Of a DNA stretch of 5,583 nucleotides, positions 1 to 5,346 are shown piece after piece (positions within the stretch are counted from its first letter, which is position 1; every line of letters begins with the position of its first letter). Source of the stretch: SAR324 cluster bacterium (GTDB taxonomy: Bacteria > SAR324 > XYD2-FULL-50-16). The translations under genes were made by a program, and so were the position numbers. The stretch lies in the NCBI GenBank assembly GCA_002401295.1, contig NVSR01000172.1:1-5583 (forward strand). Reading direction: 5' to 3'. Below the pieces are notes generated by a model. That model saw only the letters and a list, made by a program, of their open reading frames with translations. It did not search any database and was not told the DNA's origin.

Positions 1-257
1 AATGCTCCATCCAGTCGCTTTAGAACGTCCTGGAGAACTTGAGAATAGACCGATTTGAACCAGGGTTTTTCTAGCTTCAATGCGGGTAGGGCATTTTGTT
101 GTTGTCGGTAAGATAGGGATTGCCCCGATGTCTCATAGGCTGCAACTCGCTCTTGCAAATTCCAATTATACAGGTGCCTGCACATGGAAAAACTGTTCTC
201 TAACTTCCCTATTTGGGAGTTAGTTGGATAGATTCTGTATTTGTAGCTCTTTTTCAT
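1..257 (-). CDS. tnpB: TnpB (OrfB) of an IS200/IS605-family element, N-terminal part, runs off the left edge
   Basis: The minus strand is open from an ATG at 257-255 to the window edge, giving 85 complete codons with no stop. The protein begins MKKSYKYRIYPTNSQ, then CRHLYNWNL (residues 26-34), LSYRQQQNALPALK (about 48-61), and W65-F-K before SQVLQDVLKRLDGA (72-85). This series (KYRIYPT strand, C-R-x-x-YNW helix, PW[LF]K, then QVLQxxLxxLDxAF) is the standard N-terminus of TnpB/OrfB of IS200/IS605 elements. TnpB is an RNA-guided DNA endonuclease, ancestral to Cas12, that helps retain the transposon. Its RuvC-like and zinc-finger parts would lie beyond the left edge, so activity cannot be judged. 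An AAGG (266-269 on the plus strand) lies 8 nt before the ATG. The left end of the element should lie somewhere right of 257, but I could not fix it. The next confident gene, at 900, points away from it. Confidence 0.88.
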   Translation of the reverse strand, partial: MKKSYKYRIYPTNSQIGKLENSFSMCRHLYNWNLQERVAAYETSGQSLSYRQQQNALPALKLEKPWFKSVYSQVLQDVLKRLDGA

Positions 258-386
258 TTTCTGTACCTTGGCTATCTCAAAAAGCTTACACTACGGTAGG
301 CTAAATCCAGAATTGGTTCAACTATGAAAAAGAAGCTTAAGAGTCACTGGCATTGTGTTTAGTAACCGCATTTATCGTGGGGTGTG

Positions 387-488
387 TCAAAGAGAATCTC
401 CTGTAACTCCTGCTTGCATTGCCCCCCATCGTGAATCCATGAGATCTTGGAGTTTTTTGGGTACTTCTCTTGGATCTTTAGGAATCAT
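387..488 (-). pseudogene. Short unassigned reading frame, possible gene remnant
   Basis: Thirty-three codons run from the ATG at 488-486 to a TGA at 389-387. The peptide starts MIPKDPREVPKKLQDLMDS and ends GVTGDSL. The mix of charged and hydrophobic residues looks like an amphipathic helix and is more protein-like than the longer plus-strand frame that overlaps it. No good ribosome-binding site precedes the ATG. A stop (TGA, in the same frame) lies upstream, and the flanking frames contain several stops. I do not recognise the family. It could be the tail of a gene broken by the neighbouring insertion sequence, or chance. Confidence 0.15.
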
Positions 489-601
489 CTCTTTATCTTT
501 CAAGGCTCTTTTCCCTCATCCGAGATTATCTTTCCTGATCCTGCTCTATATCTCATTCGCTATCTTCAGAAAAGAGGAATGGAAAAGAAAACCTATCTAA
601 C

Positions 602-621
602 AAGTGAAAATGTCTTCACTT
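602..621. promoter_or_regulatory. Palindrome AAGTGAA-6-TTCACTT overlapping the candidate -35 box, possible operator
   Basis: Two perfect 7-bp arms, AAGTGAA at 602-608 and TTCACTT at 615-621, are separated by 6 bp. The right arm contains the candidate -35 hexamer at 615-620. A dyad of this size placed on a -35 box suits binding of a dimeric repressor. No T-run follows, so it is not a terminator. That it has a regulatory role is inference from position only. Confidence 0.25.
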
Positions 622-643
622 ATTGAAATCAGAAACTTATACT
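615..643 (+). promoter_or_regulatory. Candidate sigma70-type promoter upstream of the CHAT-STAND gene
   Basis: TTCACT at 615-620 (4 of 6 to TTGACA) and TATACT at 638-643 (5 of 6 to TATAAT) are separated by exactly 17 bp. If used, transcription would start near 650 and leave a leader of about 250 nt before the ATG at 900, including the hairpin at 788-815. Such matches also occur by chance in AT-rich DNA. Confidence 0.3.
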
Positions 644-766
644 TTTGAAAAAAATAATTCAGAGATCTTGCAATCCTCTTTGAGGCTAAAAACTGTCTTT
701 GAATTAAAAGATGGGCACTTAGTTCTGGCAGATTTGACGGGTAGGTTTTTAGGGCTATCACCATAA
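623..766 (+). pseudogene. Short unassigned reading frame from a TTG codon, possible gene remnant
   Basis: The frame is open from 608 (after a TGA at 605-607) to the TAA at 764-766. The only plausible start is the TTG at 623, which would give 47 residues. It has no ribosome-binding site. The segment KTVFELKDGHLVLADLTG reads like two beta strands with a turn. I recognise no family. It overlaps the candidate promoter, so at most one of the two interpretations is likely to hold. Confidence 0.15.
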
Positions 767-787
767 ATGAAGACCTTTAACAGATGG

Positions 788-815
788 GTAGGTTGGAGCC
801 TTTGCACCATCCTAC
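788..815. repeat. Imperfect GTAGG/CCTAC palindrome, REP-like
   Basis: GTAGGTTGGAG at 788-798 and CACCATCCTAC at 805-815 pair at 9 of 11 positions around a 6-nt loop. No T-run follows, so it is not a simple terminator. The GTAGG(T/A)TGG core recalls dispersed palindromes (GTAGGTTGGG or GTAGGATGGG types) that are frequent between genes in cyanobacteria and some gammaproteobacteria. That likeness is from memory. The hairpin would lie in the leader of the CHAT-STAND transcript if the promoter at 615-643 is used. Confidence 0.4.
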
Positions 816-899
816 AGCACCCCGACAAACCAAAGATGACTGAATACTAGATACCGGCCAAGGGGAGTACCGGATAAACAAACTGAAGAGGGGAACAAC

Positions 900-3800
900 A
901 TGCGCAAAATCAGAATTCAAGAGCTGCGGCAGGAGGCGGACCAATTCCAAGTGATGATCAACATTGGAGAGATGGAGGGAATCGAGTGCAGCATCACCAA
1001 TCCTTTCTCCCAACAAGAAGAACTCGATTTGGAGTGGTATTTCGAAGAGTATCTGAGGATGCCACAAATGAATAATATCTTGTTTGATAAAACTCGGACA
1101 AGCATTGCAAAGAAAGGTGAGCAACTATTCGAAACACTATTTTCCGAACGGAATCTTTTCCGAGCCTATTCTCGATTTTTTGATCAAAAGGATAGCAGTT
1201 GCCGATTCGAGATCATCGGTTCCCCCGCCTTTCACGCACTGCACTGGGAAATACTGAAGGATCCCGATCAACCGGATCCCTTCTCTTTGCGCTATCCTAT
1301 AGTCAGAAAAACTCCGGGAGTTAAACCTCAAAATGTAGAGTTCAAAGAGTCAACAGAACTGCGAATTCTGCTGGTAACCTCCCGCCCTGCCGGTAGGAAT
1401 GATGTTAATTACCGCACCATCTCCCGACCTCTGCTCGAAGCTTTGCGTCACGCGAAATTAAGGGTTCGCATCAATATTCTTCGCCCCGGTACCTTTGAAG
1501 CCTTGTCCCGACATTTGGAGGCTAAAGACCTCGGTTATTATCACATCCTGCATTTTGACGGGCATGGTTCCCTGCTCTCTTATGATCAATTGAATCAGGT
1601 CGCAAAACAGGATTCCGAGGCCTCATCTTTAGTTTTTAAGCAACCCTTTGGACGAGATGAAATCCAAAAATATGAGGGGAAGCGAGCTTTCATCTTCATG
1701 GAAAAGCAGGCGGAATCAACTCCCGATCCGGTGGAAGCCAAGGATTTCGCCAAACTCTTGGCTCGCCATCAAGTCCCCATGGTGATCCTCAATGCCTGCC
1801 AGTCAGCAAAACAACAAGGACAGGAAAATACCAGTCTGGGTAGTTTTTTGCTGGAAGGGGGTGTGCAAGCAGTGCTGGCGATGTCCTATTCCATTACGGT
1901 CAGTGCGGCGATTTTATTCATCACCCAGTTTTATCAGCATCTTTTTGAAAAAGGGGATTTTGATGATGCCGTACGCAGGGCCCGTTGGGAGCTGGCTCAG
2001 GATAAAGAACGACAAGCTTATTTCAACGAGGTGATCCATTTAGAAGATTGGATGCTGCCGGTGGTTTACCAGAACCAACCGCTACCTTGGCAACTTCGAG
2101 ATTTAAATGATCAAGAATATCTGGAACATTACACGCAAAAAGCCACAGCTTACAAGCAGCCTCCGACAACCTACGGTTTTCATGGCCGGGATTTGGATCT
2201 GCTGGAGATTGAAAAATTACTCTTACAGCACAATCTGTTACTGATCCAGGGAATGGGTGGTGCCGGTAAAAGCACTCTCTTGCGGCATATGGCCTATTGG
2301 TGGCAGAGCACTGGTTTTGTGGAACAGATCTTTTATTTTGGTTTTGATGAAAAATCCTGGAACCGACAGCAGATTTTAGGGTCACTCGCCAAGGACTTAT
2401 TTACTGAAAGTCCGACAATGTTGGGACGTTTTCTCTCAGCACCAGAGCCGATCCAGCAGGAAATGATCTGTGAGCAACTGCGGTCAACCCGTCACTTGTT
2501 GATCCTGGATAATCTGGAATCCATCACGGGAAGCCACTTGGCCATCGGCAAAACCTTAAGTGCTGAAGAACAATTAGACTTGAAAGCTCTGCTGACTCAT
2601 TTGGTTGGTGGCAAAACTCTGGTATTGCTAGGCTCACGGGGAGAAGAAAGTTGGTTGGCAGCAGGAACTTTTGCCACCGCTGTTTACCAACTTTCCGGTC
2701 TGGATCAGCAGGCAAGCAGCTCTCTAGCCCGGAGTATTTTGGATCAACTTGGTATCAATATTGATTTAGCGGATCAGAACTTCCGAAAATTATTGCGGGG
2801 GTTGCAGGGGTTTCCTTTAGCTTTGGAAGTCATTCTACCCAATTTGAAGGAACGTCAGGCTCAAGATATCAGTCAGGCTTTGCATTTGGGGGACACAGGA
2901 CTGGATGAGTTGCATTCCCAGGATAAAACAAAAAGTATCCAGCAATGCATTGATTACTCCCATAGTAATCTGGATCCACAAGCCCAGAAACTCCTGCTCT
3001 GCCTCGCTCTTTTCAATACGGCGATTAATCCGCAATACTTGCCCCTATTTTTTGAAGAAATAAAAAAAACGTCCCCAGATAGTGACATTCCCTTTGATCG
3101 ATGGCCTGAAGTGCAGCAACAAGCGCGGGATTGGGGCTTGATCAACCAGCATCCTAAATTTGGTCCCCTGGGTTATTTATATTTGCAGCCGACGTTTCCC
3201 TATTTTCTAAAAATTCGCTTGAGACAACCTGAAAACAAGGTTTTTCTAGAGTCTTTGGAGAGGGCCTTTGTCCTCTTTTATAATGATCTTGGGCAGGCTT
3301 TAAACAAGATGATGACTGACCGCAAACCGGAAGAACGACAAATGGGGCAATTCTTAGCAGAGGCGGAATGGGAAAACATTAACCATGCCTTTCGAATTGC
3401 TCTGAAGCATCAGATTCCTTTTTTCGATATCTGTCGTGTGATTGATAAGTACTGTGATTTTAAATTGGATCACACTCAGGCATTAGAGTTGGCCAATGCT
3501 GCCTTAGTGAGTTTGGAAAAGATAAATTCTGACCTCTTAGCTGATCAATTCTTAGATGTCCACCTGCTTGTCTTGGATAACATAGGTAGGTGTCTACTAT
3601 TCTTAAAAAAGTTTTCAAAATCAGAAGAGTACTACCAAAAGTCCCTAAAAATTCAGATTGAATTTAAGGATCGCTACTTCCAGGTTTCTACCTACCATCA
3701 ATTGGGATATGTGGCACGGGAACAGCACCAATGGGCGAAGGCAGAAGAGTACTACCAGAAATCCCTGGAAATTATGATTGAATTCAAGGATCGATACTCA

Positions 3801-4538
3801 CAGGCTCCTACCTATCATGAATTGGGATATGTGGCGCGGGGACAGCGCCAGTGGGTGCAGGCAGAAAAGTACTACCAAAAAGCCTTGGAAATTAAGATTG
3901 AATTCAAGGATCGATACGAGCAGGCTTCCACCTACCATGAGTTAGGAGTTGTGGCGCGTGGACAATGCCAGTGGGCGCAAGCAGAAGAGTACTGTAAAAA
4001 ATCCCTGGAAATTAAGATTGAATTCAAGGATCGATACTCGCAGGCCCCCACTTACCATAACTTGGGAGTCGTAGCGCAAGAGCAACGCCAGTGGGTACAG
4101 GCAACAGAATTCTACCAAAAAGCTCTGGAAATTAAGATTGAATTCAAGGATCGATACTCACAGGCCTCCACTTACCATAACTTGGGAGTCGTAGTACAGG
4201 AGCAACGGCAGTGGGTGCAGGCAGAAGCGTACTACCAAAAAGCCTTAGAAATTAAGATTGAATTCAAGGCTCGATACGAGCAGGCCTCTACATATCATAA
4301 TTTAGGAATCGTGGCGGAGGAACAAGCATTTTGGCAGCAGGCTAAGATTTATCTATTCAAGGCTGCAAAGATCTCCAATGAGTTTGGTGACCAACATGGA
4401 TTATCAATTACACTACGAACACTGTATCAACTCTTCAAAGAAACAAAAGATTCTACAATCATTGATGAATTGGCAGAGATTTTAGCAATCTCTACAGAAG
4501 AAGTGACAGATTTATTCAACAAGATCGACCAAGCATGA
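900..4538 (+). CDS. CHAT protease - NB-ARC/STAND ATPase - TPR protein (NLR-like conflict or signalling receptor)
   Basis: The protein has 1212 residues. Its ATG follows AGAGGGG (887-893) by 6 nt, and there is no alternative start after the in-frame TGA at 837-839. Residues 1-150 are the usual CHAT lead-in, with FHALHWEIL at 111-119 and SLRYPIVRK shortly after. Residues about 153-395 form a CHAT domain (caspase/separase-type cysteine protease). HFDGHG at 218-223 supplies the likely catalytic H222, and NACQSA at 298-303 supplies C300. FHGRD at 427-431 opens an NB-ARC/STAND ATPase with Walker A GMGGAGKS at 451-458 (K457), Walker B LLILDN ending in D537-N538, a GSR sensor-like motif at 578-580 and a GFPLAL motif at 637-642. 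A winged-helix-like and helical spacer follows to about 905. Six near-identical 40-residue TPRs (909-1148) and a degenerate seventh (1149-1188) end the protein. All core catalytic and nucleotide-binding residues are present, so it is probably active. By family logic it is a cytosolic receptor whose TPRs sense a trigger and whose protease is released on ATP-driven assembly. The trigger and the substrate are unknown. Confidence 0.93.
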   Translation: MRKIRIQELRQEADQFQVMINIGEMEGIECSITNPFSQQEELDLEWYFEEYLRMPQMNNILFDKTRTSIAKKGEQLFETLFSERNLFRAYSRFFDQKDSSCRFEIIGSPAFHALHWEILKDPDQPDPFSLRYPIVRKTPGVKPQNVEFKESTELRILLVTSRPAGRNDVNYRTISRPLLEALRHAKLRVRINILRPGTFEALSRHLEAKDLGYYHILHFDGHGSLLSYDQLNQVAKQDSEASSLVFKQPFGRDEIQKYEGKRAFIFMEKQAESTPDPVEAKDFAKLLARHQVPMVILNACQSAKQQGQENTSLGSFLLEGGVQAVLAMSYSITVSAAILFITQFYQHLFEKGDFDDAVRRARWELAQDKERQAYFNEVIHLEDWMLPVVYQNQPLPWQLRDLNDQEYLEHYTQKATAYKQPPTTYGFHGRDLDLLEIEKLLLQHNLLLIQGMGGAGKSTLLRHMAYWWQSTGFVEQIFYFGFDEKSWNRQQILGSLAKDLFTESPTMLGRFLSAPEPIQQEMICEQLRSTRHLLILDNLESITGSHLAIGKTLSAEEQLDLKALLTHLVGGKTLVLLGSRGEESWLAAGTFATAVYQLSGLDQQASSSLARSILDQLGINIDLADQNFRKLLRGLQGFPLALEVILPNLKERQAQDISQALHLGDTGLDELHSQDKTKSIQQCIDYSHSNLDPQAQKLLLCLALFNTAINPQYLPLFFEEIKKTSPDSDIPFDRWPEVQQQARDWGLINQHPKFGPLGYLYLQPTFPYFLKIRLRQPENKVFLESLERAFVLFYNDLGQALNKMMTDRKPEERQMGQFLAEAEWENINHAFRIALKHQIPFFDICRVIDKYCDFKLDHTQALELANAALVSLEKINSDLLADQFLDVHLLVLDNIGRCLLFLKKFSKSEEYYQKSLKIQIEFKDRYFQVSTYHQLGYVAREQHQWAKAEEYYQKSLEIMIEFKDRYSQAPTYHELGYVARGQRQWVQAEKYYQKALEIKIEFKDRYEQASTYHELGVVARGQCQWAQAEEYCKKSLEIKIEFKDRYSQAPTYHNLGVVAQEQRQWVQATEFYQKALEIKIEFKDRYSQASTYHNLGVVVQEQRQWVQAEAYYQKALEIKIEFKARYEQASTYHNLGIVAEEQAFWQQAKIYLFKAAKISNEFGDQHGLSITLRTLYQLFKETKDSTIIDELAEILAISTEEVTDLFNKIDQA
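3624..4343 (+). repeat. Six tandem 120-bp units encoding 40-residue TPRs
   Basis: Units start at 3624, 3744, 3864, 3984, 4104 and 4224, each exactly 120 bp and in frame. Across the first five units the pattern I-E-F-K-D-R-Y, x-Q-x-x-T-Y-H-x-L-G, then Q-x-Q-W and a closing A is unchanged. The sixth has K-A-R-Y in place of K-D-R-Y and A-F-W in place of x-Q-W. Conservation extends to the DNA: the stretch around TTGAATTCAAGGATCGATAC recurs with few changes. Variable positions cluster at unit positions 11, 19, 21-22, 26, 29 and 31-33. A seventh, strongly diverged unit follows at 4344-4463. A 40-residue period is longer than the classical 34 and fits the TPR_10/TPR_12 style found in STAND proteins. 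The similarity implies recent duplication or ongoing homogenisation. Confidence 0.92.
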
Positions 4539-4589
4539 AGATCTTAATTCAGTACAAACGCAGGAACCTTAGAGACTAGAACCTATCCA

Positions 4590-4611
4590 TTCCTAGGCTG
4601 GGGCTTGGGAA
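4590..4611. repeat. TTCC...GGAA palindrome, REP-like
   Basis: TTCCTAGGC at 4590-4598 and GCTTGGGAA at 4603-4611 form a 9-bp stem with two G-U pairs and a 4-nt loop (TGGG). It resembles, from memory, the dispersed TTCCCAAGC...GCTTGGGAA palindromes seen in many cyanobacterial and gammaproteobacterial genomes. The two wobble positions suggest a copy that has diverged while keeping the stem in RNA form. It has no T-run. Confidence 0.45.
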
Positions 4612-4647
4612 CAAGTCTAACCTGATGGGCTGAGAAAGAAAAAATCC

Positions 4648-4671
4648 CCCAACTTCCCGCAAAGGAAGGGG
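4648..4671. repeat. C-rich/G-rich palindrome (CTTCC...GGAAG with CCC/GGG extension)
   Basis: CTTCC at 4653-4657 pairs with GGAAG at 4664-4668 around a CGCAAA loop. After a 2-nt AA bulge the stem continues as CCC (4648-4650) with GGG (4669-4671). The setting (AAAATCCCCC, then GCAAAGG and a G-run) is like the common cyanobacterial intergenic element of the ATCCCCC...GCAAAGGGGG type. No terminator T-run follows. Confidence 0.4.
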
Positions 4672-4682
4672 AGAGGAGATTA

Positions 4683-4709
4683 TTGATCACTAACTCCCTC
4701 AAGTTTTAA
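4683..4709 (+). other. Possible 8-codon leader peptide ahead of the 129-residue gene
   Basis: AGAGGAG at 4672-4678 is the best Shine-Dalgarno match in this spacer, yet it is 38 nt from the ATG at 4717, too far to serve it. It is 4 nt from a TTG at 4683, which opens a short frame (L-I-T-N-S-L-K-F) ending in TAA at 4707-4709, 7 nt before the ATG. The main gene has only a weak TTAAAG before its start, so translation could be coupled to this leader. The arrangement may also be chance. Confidence 0.15.
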
Positions 4710-4716
4710 ATTAAAG

Positions 4717-5106
4717 ATGGAAATAAATATTGTAATAGCCGGGGGCTTATCCTTAAATCCCGAAGTTTTGGTTCAGTACTGGAACTCTCAGGAGAAGTTA
4801 CGGAAAGTAGCCACCGCCCAAATAGATCAAGCTGCTCCCATCACCTACGGGAGTTTTAAATCGATGGTCTTGATTCCACTGGTTGTTGGATTGGGGACGA
4901 ACATGCTCTATGATGAAATCAAATATGCTTGTGACGATTTGCGTGTCTCCGTTTGTGTGCAAAAGGTGGTCTCCGAGCAAACGGGAGTTTTGCTCCGCTT
5001 GGTTCTGACTCCCGGCGATCCAGAGCAACAACCTTTGCCCTCCAATGAGACCGCCATGCCCGTACAGAACTCAACACTACAGCCCCCAAAAGAGGAGGAA
5101 GGTTAG
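4717..5106 (+). CDS. 129-residue protein of unknown function, candidate small partner of the CHAT-STAND protein
   Basis: The ATG at 4717 is the only start after the in-frame stop at 4684-4686. The ribosome-binding site is weak (see the possible leader peptide at 4683). I do not recognise the family with certainty. In order there is a short N-terminal strand (INIVIAGG, residues 3-10), a helix-like stretch (about 15-33), a hydrophobic segment with two glycines (MVLIPLVVGLGTNMLY, 50-65) leading into a charged helix (DEIKYACDDL, 66-75), two strands (VSVCVQKVV, 77-85, and GVLLRLVLTP, 90-99), and a flexible Pro/Gln/Glu-rich tail (100-129). No signal peptide is seen. The hydrophobic segment is too short and too close to charges to be a confident membrane span. 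Small proteins with end strands flanking a glycine-bearing hydrophobic helix and a strand pair occur beside CHAT and STAND genes as EACC1-type constant components. This one shares the outline and the location, but I see no decisive motif. The downstream end is followed within 5 nt by a structured element. Confidence 0.75.
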   Translation: MEINIVIAGGLSLNPEVLVQYWNSQEKLRKVATAQIDQAAPITYGSFKSMVLIPLVVGLGTNMLYDEIKYACDDLRVSVCVQKVVSEQTGVLLRLVLTPGDPEQQPLPSNETAMPVQNSTLQPPKEEEG

Positions 5107-5110
5107 ATAC

Positions 5111-5264
5111 AAAAAATGATCTGCTTCGCTCTTTTTTTCTCTTCGTGAGGCCGCCACGTAGGGCGGCGCTACCGTTTCTCGATGGGGAATATTTTCTTCT
5201 AATTCCCTGAATATCCATCAGATATTTCAAACATGACTGAGTATTAGTAGGCAGATCGTTTTTT
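5111..5264 (+). ncRNA. 154-nt element bounded by a 14-bp inverted repeat, with three internal hairpins; long-range terminator, structured RNA or MITE-like
   Basis: AAAAAATGATCTGC (5111-5124) is complementary to GCAGATCGTTTTTT (5251-5264) at 13 of 14 positions, and the exception is a T-G wobble. The 126 nt inside hold three further stems: GCCGCC/GGCGGC (5150-5155 with 5162-5167), GGGAAT/ATTCCC (5185-5190 with 5202-5207) and AATATC/GATATT (5210-5215 with 5221-5226), the last extended by TG/CA past a bulged T. The predicted fold is a closing stem with three arms, ending in six Ts. It starts 5 nt after the stop of the 129-residue gene, so it could end that transcript, be a released 3' RNA, or be a miniature mobile element. 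No clear target-site duplication flanks it. The pairings are seen directly. The role is inference. Confidence 0.4.
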
Positions 5265-5297
5265 CAAAGCTATTTTCTATTTTGATCTACCTTTAAA

Positions 5298-5313
5298 AAT
5301 CAATTAGTTGATT
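5298..5313. promoter_or_regulatory. Small palindrome AATCAA-TTAG-TTGATT upstream of the E1-like gene
   Basis: Perfect 6-bp arms (5298-5303 and 5308-5313) flank a 4-nt loop, 33 nt before the ATG at 5347. There is no T-run, so a binding site or a weak leader hairpin is more likely than a terminator. No promoter with good spacing could be assigned around it. Confidence 0.2.
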
Positions 5314-5346
5314 GTAAATGTTAGTATCTCTAGGGGTAAGTAATTG

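Larger units (their letters stand above)
258..899. other. Intergenic region without a convincing gene; short open frames, candidate promoter and hairpin
   Basis: These 642 bases separate tnpB (leftward) from the CHAT-STAND gene (rightward). The part next to tnpB should include the insertion sequence's left end, but no clear terminal hairpin or target site can be picked out. Three short frames were examined. A GTG frame at 355-600 (81 codons) has no ribosome-binding site and unconvincing composition. On the opposite strand, 488-387 gives 33 residues starting MIPKDPREVPKKLQDLMDS, which looks more protein-like. On the plus strand, 623-766 gives 47 residues from a TTG, including KTVFELKDGHLVLADLTG. 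Neither matches a family I recognise, and both may be remnants of decayed genes. A TATACT box at 638-643 and the palindromes at 602-621 and 788-815 are listed separately. Confidence 0.6.
4539..4716. other. Intergenic spacer with two imperfect palindromes and a possible leader peptide
   Basis: These 178 bases lie between the CHAT-STAND stop and the next ATG on the same strand. They contain the hairpins at 4590-4611 and 4648-4671. Neither is followed by a T-run, so read-through into the 129-residue gene is possible. No clear promoter was found. Confidence 0.5.

Noticed and set aside
355..600. GTG-started 81-codon frame on the plus strand
   Set aside because: It has no Shine-Dalgarno sequence, carries an odd run of Ser, Arg and hydrophobic residues, and overlaps a more protein-like frame on the other strand. 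It is probably not a gene.
850..874. TACCGG repeated twice (852-857, 868-873) ahead of the receptor start
   Set aside because: A 6-bp direct repeat with a 4-bp CCGG pairing is too small to claim as a regulatory site.
777..1124. 115-codon frame on the minus strand
   Set aside because: It runs antisense over the start of the CHAT-STAND gene, whose coding evidence is strong. It has no family signal of its own.
2023..2385. 120-codon frame on the minus strand
   Set aside because: It lies wholly inside the ATPase coding region, including the Walker A codons, and is an antisense shadow.
3624..4343. Regular 120-bp repeats considered as a CRISPR-like or non-coding array
   Set aside because: The period is in frame and the units translate into TPRs with no spacer-like segments.
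4535..4579. ATGA overlap at the end of the receptor gene opening a 14-codon frame (M-K-I-L-I-Q-Y...)
   Set aside because: The overlap is typical of coupled genes, but the frame stops after 14 codons and the other frames do not continue it. It is most likely chance.
5130..5145. Pyrimidine-rich, nearly mirror-symmetric tract around T7, considered as a terminator or triplex site
   Set aside because: No stable hairpin directly precedes the T-run, and the mirror symmetry is imperfect and short.
4919..5230. 103-codon frame on the minus strand with an Arg-rich sequence
   Set aside because: It overlaps the 129-residue gene and the inverted-repeat element, and its composition is what antisense of those regions gives.
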